Shown: piece by piece, positions 7,938 through 15,841 of the stretch
Layout of the letters: each line of letters starts with the position of its first letter
How positions within the stretch are numbered: position 1 is the first letter of the stretch
NCBI RefSeq assembly: GCF_016773205.1
Contig: NZ_JAETWB010000001.1
Location: forward strand, 186,001 to 250,000
DNA: 64,000 nt
Direction: 5' to 3'
Source: Belnapia arida
GTDB lineage: Bacteria > Pseudomonadota > Alphaproteobacteria > Acetobacterales > Acetobacteraceae
Notes under the pieces: model-generated
What the model was told of the DNA's origin: nothing
Database searches by the model: none
The model's input: only the letters and a program-made list of their open reading frames with translations
Translations under genes and position numbers: made by a program

Positions 7938-8879
7938 CTACTGCGGCTCGACGCCGAGCTCCCGCAAGATCCGGCCGTAATTGGCATATTCCTCCCGGAT
8001 CATCTGCGTCAGCGCCTGCCGCGGCAGGAAGCGCACCGGGCTCGCGCTGCTCGCCAGCACCCGCTGCACCGCCGGCTCGTCGAGCGCGGAGCGGCAGGCG
8101 GCCTCCAGCCGGTCGAGCATCGGCGCAGGCGTCCCCCGTGGCGCATAGATACCGACCTGGGAGAACTGCAGCGCGTCGATCCCCTGCTCGCGTGCCGTCG
8201 GTATGTCGGGGAAGCCCGGATGCCGGTTCTCCGAAAAGACTGCCAGCATCCGCATCCGCCCCGCCCGCACCAGCTCGGCGACCGAGCTGACGATGGCCGC
8301 CGAGAAGTCGATCCGCCCGGCCAGCGTGTCGTTCACATGTGGCGCCTCGCCACGATAGGGGATGTGGTTCATCTCGACCCCCGCCGCGCGCTGCACCCGC
8401 CAGACCGCCAGCTGCGGCAGCGAATTCGGCCCCGGGCTGCCGAAGCTCAGCGGCCGCCGCCGCGCCTCCGCCACCAGGCCGGGCAGGTCGCGGATCGGGC
8501 TGTCCGCCCGCACCGCGACGGTGATGACGTTCTCGTTCGTCCCGCAGACGCCCTCGAAGCTCTCCGGCCCGATCCCGGCATCGCGCAGCAGGTGGGGCTG
8601 CACGACGATCGCCGTCATTGGCGTGTGGCCGAGGGTGTAGCCATCCGGCGCCGCCCCCGCGACCACCCGCATGCCGACCACGCCCGAGGCACCGTCCCGC
8701 GTCATCGGCACCAGCGCCTGGCCGAGCGCGCGTTGGACATGCTCCCCCATCGCCCGGATCAGCACATCGGCCGCGCCCGGCGAGTAGGGCATCACCATGG
8801 TGATGGGCCGCTCCGGATACTCCGCCCGCGCCGCGCCGGATCCGGCCAGCAGGGCGAGCGCCGCCAGCAGCGCCCTCAT
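7938..8879 (-). CDS. Bug/TctC family periplasmic substrate-binding protein
   Basis: A 313-residue solute receptor with a clear Sec signal (MRALLAALALLAGSGAARA) and the mature start YPERPITMVMPYSPGAADV, the Bug-family ligand loop. GASGVVGMRVVAGAAPDGYT and a proline-rich PDIPTAREQG block follow the family pattern. The ATG at 8879 overlaps the stop of the fumarylacetoacetase frame by 4 bp (ATGA), so the two are translationally coupled. This suggests an aromatic-acid or acylpyruvate-like ligand, although Bug ligands cannot be read from sequence. Transport subunits are not nearby. Confidence 0.9.
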   Translation of the reverse strand: MRALLAALALLAGSGAARAEYPERPITMVMPYSPGAADVLIRAMGEHVQRALGQALVPMTRDGASGVVGMRVVAGAAPDGYTLGHTPMTAIVVQPHLLRDAGIGPESFEGVCGTNENVITVAVRADSPIRDLPGLVAEARRRPLSFGSPGPNSLPQLAVWRVQRAAGVEMNHIPYRGEAPHVNDTLAGRIDFSAAIVSSVAELVRAGRMRMLAVFSENRHPGFPDIPTAREQGIDALQFSQVGIYAPRGTPAPMLDRLEAACRSALDEPAVQRVLASSASPVRFLPRQALTQMIREEYANYGRILRELGVEPQ

Positions 8880-10158
8880 TGCGGCCACTCCGGCGCCGGC
8901 ACCACCTCGGCCCGGCACTCGCCGAAGCCGATGGCCACCGCCCCCGGCGCCTCCGCCCGCGCCCGGAAGACCACCGCATCGCCATCCTCGAGGAAGCCGC
9001 GCCTCTCGCCATTCGGCAGGGTAAGCGGCCCCTCTAGCATGATCTCGGCCAGGCAGGCCCGCGCCCCCGGCTCCGGCCCCGAGCAGGTGCCGCTGCCGAG
9101 CAGGTCGCCCGGCAGCAGGTTGCAGCCATTGGAGGCGTGATGCGTGACGAGCTGTGCCGGCGTCCAGTACATGCCGGCGAAATCGGTGGCCGTGATCCGT
9201 GCCGGCCCATCCCCCGCCCGCCGCATCGCCGCCGTCTCCAGCCAGACCTCCATGGCGATGGCGAGGCCGTGCCGCCCTGCGCCCTGTAGATGCGCCGGCA
9301 CCGGCCCATCCTCGCCCGGCCGCGCCGCCGTCTCCACGGCGAAGGGCGCCAGCGCCTCGGCCGTCACCACCCAGGGCGAGACCGTCGTCGCCATGCTCTT
9401 GCCGAGGAAGGGGCCGAGCGGGACCATCTCCAGGAACTGGATCTCCCGCGCCGACCAGTCGTTCAGCAGCCCATAGCCGAAGAGCCGGTCGCCGGCCTCC
9501 CGCATCGGTACCGGCCGGCCGAGCGCATTCTCGCCGGCGATCCAGATCGCCAGCTCCAGCTCGAAATCGAGCCGCCGTTCCGGTCCGAAGCTGACGGTGC
9601 CATCCGCCTCGCCCCGCTGCCCGTTCGGCCTGACCACCGGCGCCCCGCTGGCCGAAAGCGAGGAGGCACGCGAGTGATAGGCGACCGGCAAATGGACGAA
9701 GGCCGGCGGCAGCGGCGCCGCCGGGTTCTTCCGCGCGCCGAGCCGTGCCGAATGGTCGCGCGACACCATGAAATCGGTGAAGTTGGCGACCGCCGCCGGC
9801 AGGTGCATCCGCGCGTCCACCATCGGCACCAGCAGCCGCGCGGCCTCCGCCTGTCCCCGGCCGTCGGCGGCGAGCAGGGCCGAGACCGCCGCCCGCAGCC
9901 GCGCCGAGGCGGCCCGCCCCCGCGCCATCAGCGAGTTGAGCACCGGCCCCGCCACCAGCCCAGCGAGGTCTTCCGGCAGCAGGCCCAGCTCCCCAGCCGC
10001 CCGGAGGTCGAGCACCTGGTCACCGATGGCGACGCCCACCCGCGGCATGCCCCCGGTCGGGAGAAGACCCCGAGGGGCAGGTTCTGGATCGGGAATTCCG
10101 TCCCCTCCGACCCGCCCACCCAGGAGCGCAGCCCGGGATCATGCGTCGCATCCATCAT
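8876..10158 (-). pseudogene. fahA: fumarylacetoacetase, interrupted by a 1-base frameshift
   Basis: Fumarylacetoacetase hydrolyses fumarylacetoacetate in the last step of tyrosine/homogentisate breakdown. The N-terminus (DPGLRSWVGG, then TEFPIQNLPLGVFSRPG) is read from ATG 10158/10155. The rest, beginning MPRVGVAIGDQVLDL and including YHSRASS, LDFELELAIW and SGTCSGPE, is in a different frame. The frames meet at a run of five C at 10050-10054 (G on the coding strand). One extra base there would join them as RPGGMPRVGV and give about 427 residues, the usual size. Either the gene is broken, or a homopolymer sequencing error is present. The downstream frame could restart at ATG 10048 but would lack the conserved N-terminal domain. 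Confidence 0.85.
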
Positions 10159-10171
10159 CGCGCCACTCGTC

Positions 10172-10600
10172 CTACTCGGCGACCATCTCGCCGGAGCCGC
10201 CGAATTCCTTGGGGAAGTCGCGCAGCTTCGGCAGCCCGTCCCGCATCGGCAGCACCGTCTCGGCATAGTTCACATGCAGCTGCGGCGCAAAGGGCAGCTC
10301 CGGCAGGGTGGCGGCGAAGACGTCGATGGCGCCGAGCGGCGGGTGCTGCGCCATCAGATGCCCGCCGCAGAGCCGGCAATACTGCCGGTGGCTCATCTCC
10401 GTCTTGGCGAAGGTTGCGACATGCTCCGTCCCTTTTACCACCTCGACCGCCTCGGGTGCCCACATGGTAAAGGCATTGACCGGCCCGCCCGACCAGGACC
10501 GGCAGGAGCGGCAATGGCAATAGCCCATGGCCTGCGGCGCCCCGCTGACCCGCAACTCGACGGCGCCGCAGAAGCAAGCCCCGTGATAGGTACCGTTCAT
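10172..10600 (-). CDS. GFA-domain (CENP-V/GFA) zinc protein
   Basis: A 142-residue GFA-family protein with the complete set of zinc-binding Cys motifs: CFCGAVEL near residue 9, CHCRSCRSW near 28-36 and YCRLCGG near 74-80. The family is named for glutathione-dependent formaldehyde-activating enzyme. Most members have unknown substrates and enzymatic activity is debated. A GGGAGGA ribosome site precedes the ATG. It lies 13 bp upstream of the fumarylacetoacetase start on the same strand, so it may be the first gene of that operon. Confidence 0.88.
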   Translation of the reverse strand: MNGTYHGACFCGAVELRVSGAPQAMGYCHCRSCRSWSGGPVNAFTMWAPEAVEVVKGTEHVATFAKTEMSHRQYCRLCGGHLMAQHPPLGAIDVFAATLPELPFAPQLHVNYAETVLPMRDGLPKLRDFPKEFGGSGEMVAE

Positions 10601-10656
10601 TGTCGTTCCTCCCGTGCAGCGCCCGTATCCTGCGGCGCCCGCGAGGGGAGGGGAAG

Positions 10657-10782
10657 TTAAAGCCGCACGGCCTCGGTCTGGAAGTGGTCGGCCGCGCTGC
10701 GCTGGAACTCGGTGTCGAGCACCACCGCCGCGGCGATGGCGAGGGCTGCGGCCGCGACGAGGCCGGCGAGGAAGGCTTTCAC
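10657..10782 (-). CDS. 41-residue single-pass membrane peptide after mobA
   Basis: A GTG-initiated frame of 41 codons: [20 protein letters not shown] forms one hydrophobic helix near the N-terminus, followed by a short polar tail ([19 protein letters not shown]). The GTG overlaps the mobA stop by 4 bp (GTGA), and GGGAGA lies about 7 bases upstream, so translation is well supported. It closes the fdhD-mobA operon. I do not recognise a named family. A small subunit or anchor linked to formate dehydrogenase maturation is a guess from position. Confidence 0.65.
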   Translation of the reverse strand: MKAFLAGLVAAAALAIAAAVVLDTEFQRSAADHFQTEAVRL

Positions 10783-11438
10783 GGCGAATCTCCCGGGTTG
10801 ATTGCGCTTGCGGGTCCTATGGGTCCGCCGGAGGCCGAAGACAAGAGCCGCTCCGCCTCCGCTAGGTCCTCCGGCGCATTGGCGTTGAAGAAGGGATCGA
10901 CCGGCACGGCCGGCCATTCCGCGCTGGCGCAGCCGAAGCGCGCCGTCCAGCGATCGATCTTCTTCTCGCCGGCCAGCAGCGCCGCCCGCAACTCGCCCCG
11001 CAGCGCGATCGGCCAGAGCGCCACCGGCGGATGGGTCCAGCCCCCCGAGGCGGCGCAGGCCATCGGCACCCCAGCTGCCCGCCGCGCCGCCTCCAGCCGC
11101 ACGAGCAGGTCGCCCGGCAGGAAGGGGCAATCGCCCGCCACGGAGAGAACGTCGACGGCCCCGGGCCGCGCCGTTGCGGCCCAGTCGAGCCCAGCCAGCA
11201 CCCCGGCCAGCGGTCCCGGGTGGTCGGGCAGCGGATCGGCCACCACCGGGAGCCCATAGGCGGCGAAGCGCGCCGGGTCGCCATTCGCATTGAGCACGAG
11301 GCCCGCCACCTGCGGCCGGATACGCGCTAGCACGTGGTCGAGCAGCGGCCGCCCGCCGAGCAGCCGGAGAGGCTTGTCGCCACCCCCCATCCGCCGCGCC
11401 AGCCCGCCGGCCAGCACCACCGCGACGGTGCTACTCAT
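10779..11438 (-). CDS. mobA: molybdenum cofactor guanylyltransferase
   Basis: A 219-residue MobA/IspD-type nucleotidyltransferase. The signature [16 protein letters not shown] sits at residues 8-23, where K binds the GTP phosphate, and the metal-binding [11 protein letters not shown] block is near the middle. It transfers GMP from GTP to Mo-molybdopterin to make the bis-MGD cofactor used by formate dehydrogenases and other DMSO-reductase-family enzymes. I start it at ATG 11438, which overlaps the 3' end of fdhD by 8 bp. Pairing with fdhD supports a formate dehydrogenase maturation role. The enzyme's structural genes are outside the window. Confidence 0.93.
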   Translation of the reverse strand: MSSTVAVVLAGGLARRMGGGDKPLRLLGGRPLLDHVLARIRPQVAGLVLNANGDPARFAAYGLPVVADPLPDHPGPLAGVLAGLDWAATARPGAVDVLSVAGDCPFLPGDLLVRLEAARRAAGVPMACAASGGWTHPPVALWPIALRGELRAALLAGEKKIDRWTARFGCASAEWPAVPVDPFFNANAPEDLAEAERLLSSASGGPIGPASAINPGDSP

Positions 11439-12303
11439 CGCGGCTGTTTTTCCGCCAGTGCTTCGAGCTCTCTTCCTCGACATAGGAGAGGTCGGCATCG
11501 AAGACGATCCGCTCCTCCCCCGCGAGGGCGGTGAAGCGCCGGCCCTTGCACCGCCCGACGAGCATCACGCCCGCCTCCCGCGCCAGCTCCACCCCCCAGG
11601 CGGTGAAGCCGCTGCGCGAGACGAGGATGGGGATGCCCATCCGCACCGTCTTGATGACCATCTCCGAGGTGAGGCGCCCGGTCGTGTAGAAGATCTTGTC
11701 CTCTGGCGCGCAGCCAGCGCGGAACATCCAGCCCGCGATCTTGTCCACCGCATTGTGCCGGCCGACATCCTCCATATAGACCAGCGGCCGGTCCCGCTCG
11801 CAGAGCGCGCAGCCATGAATGGCGCCGGCTTCCAGGTAGAGCGTCGGCAGCGTGTTGATCCGGTGCAGCAGCCGGTAGAGCCAAGAGGTGCGCAGCTCCG
11901 CCGGCGGCAGGCGCCGCGCGGCGAAATCCTCCAGCAGATCGCCGAAGGCGGTGCCCTGGGCGCAGCCGCTGGTCAGCGTCTTCTTCTTCAGCTTCTCCTC
12001 GTAGTCGGTGCGCCGCTCCGTGCGTACGACAACCACGCCGAGATCCTCGTCATACTCGACACCCTGCACCACATCGTCCCGCCGCAGCATCCCCTGGTTC
12101 AGCAGGTAGCCGAGCGCCAGGTCCTCCGGACGGTCGAGGATCGTCATCATGGTGACGATCTCCTGCCCGTTCAGATAGAGCGTCAGCGGCCGCTCCACGG
12201 TGACGCTGGCCTCGACCCGTGCTCCGGTCTGGTCGATGCCCGCGACGCGGCGGGTGAGGCGCGGATCGCTGGGATCGGGCTGGACGAGAAGCGGCGGTTC
12301 CAT
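11431..12303 (-). CDS. fdhD: formate dehydrogenase accessory sulfurtransferase FdhD
   Basis: A 290-residue FdhD/NarQ protein, which passes sulfur from IscS to the molybdenum cofactor for insertion into formate dehydrogenase. Family blocks visible are [46 protein letters not shown] and [16 protein letters not shown]. The E. coli CxxC sulfur-relay motif is here SGCAQGT, with only the first Cys. A separate CALC lies further on, just before the DVGRHN block. The start is ATG 12303; an upstream in-frame ATG at 12354 is possible because neither has a good ribosome site. It overlaps mobA, which forms an operon with it. Confidence 0.92.
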   Translation of the reverse strand: MEPPLLVQPDPSDPRLTRRVAGIDQTGARVEASVTVERPLTLYLNGQEIVTMMTILDRPEDLALGYLLNQGMLRRDDVVQGVEYDEDLGVVVVRTERRTDYEEKLKKKTLTSGCAQGTAFGDLLEDFAARRLPPAELRTSWLYRLLHRINTLPTLYLEAGAIHGCALCERDRPLVYMEDVGRHNAVDKIAGWMFRAGCAPEDKIFYTTGRLTSEMVIKTVRMGIPILVSRSGFTAWGVELAREAGVMLVGRCKGRRFTALAGEERIVFDADLSYVEEESSKHWRKNSRDE

Positions 12304-12380
12304 GGCCGGAAGGTGAGGGGCCCTGGCCGCCGGCGCAACCCGCCCCGCCTTCATACGTTGCCGGTCCGAAGGAGAGACCG

Positions 12381-12908
12381 ATGCCCAGCTACGAGTTCCC
12401 CGCCGAGGCCGGCCTGCCCGCCCCGGGCACTGCGGCCGAGGCGATCACCTCCCATCTCGACCGCGTCGGCCTGCCGCATCAGGGCATCCGCGTCGCGCGC
12501 CAGGGCGACCGCGTCACGCTCGAGGGCCAGGTCGCGGATGGCGAGGCTGCCGAACTGCTGGTGCTGGCCGCCGGCAACCTCCAGGGCGTCGCCCGGGTCG
12601 AGGACAAGATGACCCCGGCCCATACGCCAGGCCTGCTCGATAGCCTCGGCGCCTTCGCCAGGCTTCCGGCCGGCGCCGCCAGCACGGAGGCCGCCGAGAC
12701 CGCCGTCCACCAGGCACAGATCGAGACCGGCACCCGCTTCGGCCCCGGCCGCAGCCTCTTCCACACCATGCAGCCGGGCGAAACCCTGGCGTCGCTCGCC
12801 GCCCGTCACCTCAACGGCGACGAGCGCCGCCTGCTGGACGCCAATGCCCCGATCCTCGGCGGCAGCCTGCCCGGGCCGGGCATGGTGATCCGCATCCCGC
12901 CGGCCTGA
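12381..12908 (+). CDS. BON-LysM domain protein
   Basis: A 175-residue protein with a BON-type domain (GIRVARQGDRVTLEGQVADG, about residues 34-55) and a C-terminal LysM domain (MQPGETLASLAARHLNGDE to GPGMVIRIP). This resembles E. coli YgaU/Kbp, which binds K+ in the cytoplasm, and other LysM/BON proteins. No signal peptide is visible, which favours a cytoplasmic or cytoplasm-facing role. The linker between domains is Ala/Glu-rich. The ATG is preceded by GGAGAG. It is divergent from fdhD across a 77-bp gap. Confidence 0.85.
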   Translation: MPSYEFPAEAGLPAPGTAAEAITSHLDRVGLPHQGIRVARQGDRVTLEGQVADGEAAELLVLAAGNLQGVARVEDKMTPAHTPGLLDSLGAFARLPAGAASTEAAETAVHQAQIETGTRFGPGRSLFHTMQPGETLASLAARHLNGDERRLLDANAPILGGSLPGPGMVIRIPPA

Positions 12909-12954
12909 TCGCCAGGCCACTTAGCGTTTGTCGGCCCATGTCCTAAGAACGGGC

Positions 12955-13416
12955 ATGGGCACCGAGATCGAACGCAAATTCCTCGTCACCTCCGAGGCCT
13001 GGCGCGCCGATGCGGGCCAGGGCACACGGCTTCGCCAAGGCTACCTCCATACCGGCACGCCAGTGGTGCGCATCCGCCAGGCCGGCGAGCTGGCTTTCCT
13101 CACCATCAAGGGGCCCGGCCTGCTCGCTCGTGCCGAATACGAGTACCCGATCCCGCCCGAGGATGCCGAGGCGATGCTCGCCTCGCTCTGCCCGCCCCCG
13201 ATCATCGACAAGACCCGCCACCGCCTCACCCAGGATGGGCTGACCTGGGAGATCGACGAATTCGCGGGCCATCTCGCGGGACTGGTCCTGGCGGAGATCG
13301 AGCTGGTGAGTGCCGACCAGGCCTTCACCCGCCCCGGCTGGCTCGGCGCCGAGGTCACCGACGATCCGCGCTACCAGAACGCCGCCCTCTCCCGTGCCGA
13401 CGGCCTGCCTGCCTGA
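12955..13416 (+). CDS. CYTH domain protein (triphosphate tunnel metalloenzyme)
   Basis: A 153-residue CYTH-fold protein. It starts with the diagnostic EIERKFLV and continues through RLRQGYL, VVRIRQAG, FLTIKG and a final LAEIELVSADQ strand. These Arg/Lys/Glu side chains line the metal-triphosphate tunnel. Bacterial members hydrolyse inorganic triphosphate or related compounds; adenylate cyclase activity is seen only in one branch. I start it at ATG 12955 so that EIERKFLV is at residue 3, the standard position. It lies 46 bp after the BON-LysM gene. Confidence 0.92.
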   Translation: MGTEIERKFLVTSEAWRADAGQGTRLRQGYLHTGTPVVRIRQAGELAFLTIKGPGLLARAEYEYPIPPEDAEAMLASLCPPPIIDKTRHRLTQDGLTWEIDEFAGHLAGLVLAEIELVSADQAFTRPGWLGAEVTDDPRYQNAALSRADGLPA

Positions 13417-13429
13417 TCGCCCAGCGGCC

Positions 13430-13864
13430 TCAGTACATGGACAGCAGCGCCGCCTGGGGCTCCGCCCGGCGATGGCCAACCATGACCTTCTCGATGGCTC
13501 GCACCAGATGGTTGATCTCGAAAGGCTTGAGGACCAGGGCGAGCGGGCCGGTCTGGCCCGAGAGCAGGACCTCCCGCCCGTTCGAGGGGAGGAAGCCGGT
13601 CATCACCACCACGGGCAGGTCCGGACGCTGGGTGCGGAGGCGGGGGATCAGCTCCCACCCCGTCATCCGCGGCATGGCGAGGTCGGTGACCAGCACGTCA
13701 AAATCATGATCCTCCGCCAGTCGCAGAGCCTCCTCGCCATCCGAGGCGAGGAGCACGTCATAGCCGAGTTCGGTCAGGACCTCCTCGACGACCATGGCGG
13801 CAAGGGGTTCATCCTCCGCCACCAGGACACGTATCCCATTGCGTGCTTCCAGCGCCTGATTCAT
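13430..13864 (-). CDS. single-domain response regulator
   Basis: A 144-residue stand-alone receiver domain. The acidic pair is in VAEDEP near residues 17-19, the phosphoacceptor is D61 in VLVTDLAMP, the conserved Thr/Ser region is VVVMTGF and the Lys is in LKPF near residue 113. There is no output domain, so it acts through protein contacts like CheY or as a hybrid-kinase target. No histidine kinase is adjacent. The ribosome site GAGGCG precedes the ATG. The short C-terminal tail after the last helix is not conserved. The gene ends 13 bp from the convergent CYTH gene. Confidence 0.9.
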   Translation of the reverse strand: MNQALEARNGIRVLVAEDEPLAAMVVEEVLTELGYDVLLASDGEEALRLAEDHDFDVLVTDLAMPRMTGWELIPRLRTQRPDLPVVVMTGFLPSNGREVLLSGQTGPLALVLKPFEINHLVRAIEKVMVGHRRAEPQAALLSMY

Positions 13865-14049
13865 CGCCGCCTCGTTTCAGTGGCGTTTCAACCTTACATG
13901 GAAGCCGGTATGACGGAACGCCTACCAGTGATGTAGAGCAACCCCATCGGCGGCGGCTTCAAGTTCCGTTGAGGTGGGCAGTTTAGCCTCGGATGTGATG
14001 GACCCACGGTGATCGGGCCCCGCAGCGGCTGCCAGGCCGGGAGGGGCGG

Positions 14050-15429
14050 TCAGACCGCCATCCGATATTCCTTCGCCCACGGCTGCGCGGCGGCCGGCGG
14101 AACGCCGAGCCGCGTGTAGATGTCGGCCAGCCGGTCGGCATAGCGCTCTGCACTGAACAGGGCGGCACGTTGCGGGCCGGCCTGGGCCAGGCGGGCGCGC
14201 AGTACCTCGTCCCGGTCCATCGCCTGGATCGCCCGGACCAGCGCCGAGATGTCGTAAGGGTCTATGGTCAGCGCGGCATCGCCCACCACCTCCGGCATGG
14301 AGGCGGTGTTGGAGGTGATGACCGGCGTGCCGAGCAGCATCGCTTCGAGGGCGGGTAGGCCGAAGCCTTCGTAGAGGGAGGGGAAGAGCACCGCCCGCGC
14401 GCCGCGGATCAGATTCACCAGCAGGCGGAAGGGGGCATAGTCGAGCAGGATGATCTTGTGCCGGGTGCGGAGCGTCATGCCCTCCTGCACCAGGTAGCGG
14501 ATATGGTCGTCGAACATCAGCCGGAGCTCCTCCTCCGACTTCCAGGCCTTCTTGCCGACGATGACGAGCGGGCCCTCCACCCCGCTGGCGAGGAAGGCCT
14601 GGATCATCCGGCCGACATTCTTCTTCGGCTCGATGGCGCCGAAGAAGAGCCAGTAGCCGCCGGCCTCCAGGCCGAAGCTGCCCTGCACCTCGGCGGCGAC
14701 CTGCTGCATCGGCGCCTCGCTGAACTTCCGCGGGATGTCGACCGCCTGGTAGGTATTGGTCACGCGCTCTTCCGGTACGCCGAGAAGGCTGACGATGTCC
14801 CGCTTCGAGGCTTCGGAGACGGTGACGATGTGGTCCGCGCGGCGGCCGAGGCGGCGGTTCAGGCGGAAGTAGCGCCGCTTGTTGTCGAGCGTGGTGTAGG
14901 GCAGGCGCAGCGGCACCAGGTCGTGCATGGTGTAGATGTTGCGGGTGCCGATGGCACGCAGCGGCAGCGGGTAGGTCCAGTGCATCAGCTGCGGCCGGTC
15001 TGGGATGGTCACCCGCAGCTCCCGGCCGAAGATGCGGAAATGCGCATGGGCCTGCTGGAACAGGTCCTGGGAGTTCCAGATCTCATCGAAATGCGGCAGC
15101 CGGTCGCGGAAGGTGGTGGCGATCACCTGGCCGGAAATGGGCACCGGCACGGCCAGCTCGCCAAAGGGCGCGTGCAGCATGCGCTTCGCCCGGCGGAGGG
15201 CGACGAGCCATTTCGGCGGGTCGCCCACGCGCTCGTCGAAGAAGGCGATCTCGCGCAGCAGCGGGTTGGTCGAGGGCGCGGCGCGGGTGCCGTAGAGCAC
15301 GCCGACCTCGGCTCCGAGCGTCCCCATGGCTAGGCTGAGATTGCGGGCATAGGTGGCAACGCCGGTGCCCTGACCGAGGGCGAGGTTGTAGCCGTCGAGG
15401 AAGAGGCGGGGCTGGGGCTTGGGGGTCAT
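14050..15429 (-). CDS. GT4 family glycosyltransferase
   Basis: A 459-residue GT-B glycosyltransferase. The N-terminal [23 protein letters not shown] contains the acceptor-side Gly-rich loop. [12 protein letters not shown] and [15 protein letters not shown] are typical of mannosyl/rhamnosyl-type GT4 enzymes. The donor domain has [18 protein letters not shown] and the E-x7-E catalytic motif in [14 protein letters not shown]. It most likely adds a hexose or deoxyhexose to surface polysaccharide. It is divergent from a second, TPR-containing GT4 gene, with a small membrane ORF in between, and lies upstream of the capsule export operon. The donor sugar cannot be read. Confidence 0.88.
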   Translation of the reverse strand: MTPKPQPRLFLDGYNLALGQGTGVATYARNLSLAMGTLGAEVGVLYGTRAAPSTNPLLREIAFFDERVGDPPKWLVALRRAKRMLHAPFGELAVPVPISGQVIATTFRDRLPHFDEIWNSQDLFQQAHAHFRIFGRELRVTIPDRPQLMHWTYPLPLRAIGTRNIYTMHDLVPLRLPYTTLDNKRRYFRLNRRLGRRADHIVTVSEASKRDIVSLLGVPEERVTNTYQAVDIPRKFSEAPMQQVAAEVQGSFGLEAGGYWLFFGAIEPKKNVGRMIQAFLASGVEGPLVIVGKKAWKSEEELRLMFDDHIRYLVQEGMTLRTRHKIILLDYAPFRLLVNLIRGARAVLFPSLYEGFGLPALEAMLLGTPVITSNTASMPEVVGDAALTIDPYDISALVRAIQAMDRDEVLRARLAQAGPQRAALFSAERYADRLADIYTRLGVPPAAAQPWAKEYRMAV

Positions 15430-15588
15430 GCGGAAGCCTTGCGGGTCGGAGGCACGGTTTCGAAATGCACAGAGATTTGAAGCGGAATAAAGGGACCTGA
15501 CGTTTCCGAAACCTTCATCCCCCTCTGATATCCCTTGTGGCGCGGTAAAACGCGGTGTCTTATCGCGCAGTTGGTTCGGGAGCCTAAC

Positions 15589-15759
15589 GTGGCACAGTCG
15601 TCGGAAAGGGTTATAGGCCTCGCGACCGCGGACGCCGCCCTCCCGTTGCGCAGCGCAGCGGCCGTCGGGATGGTGGACTTCGCTGTCCTCCTGTTGCGCA
15701 CGAGCGCCATCCTGCTGCTGATGTCGCCCATCTTCGTCCTAATGCTCGCATTCTCTTGA
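15589..15759 (+). CDS. possible 56-residue membrane peptide
   Basis: A GTG-started frame preceded by GGGAG with a 7-base spacer. Its C-terminal half is strongly hydrophobic (VDFAVLLLRTSAILLLMSPI and onward), predicting one membrane helix. It fills the otherwise empty 412-bp gap between the two divergent glycosyltransferases. The tail recalls the first helix of ExoY/WcaJ-type sugar transferases, but no transferase domain follows, so it could be a remnant of such a gene, a genuine small protein or chance. The rest of the gap shows no other gene. Confidence 0.35.
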   Translation: MAQSSERVIGLATADAALPLRSAAAVGMVDFAVLLLRTSAILLLMSPIFVLMLAFS

Positions 15760-15841
15760 GCATAAGCCGCCGATAGGAGATACCGCTCCCGCAGCAGCGG
15801 GTAACCGTAGGCTGATTTGGCCAAGCGGCGGGAGCCTTCGG

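Noticed and set aside
6315-9140. A 941-codon open frame on the plus strand
   Set aside because: It lies antisense to the MDR, RibD-like, Bug and fumarylacetoacetase genes and is Arg/Pro/His-rich, a typical shadow of GC-rich coding DNA with no recognisable domain.
15426-15824. A 132-codon minus-strand frame opposite the small membrane ORF
   Set aside because: No ribosome site, mixed composition and overlap with the gap region give no reason to prefer it.
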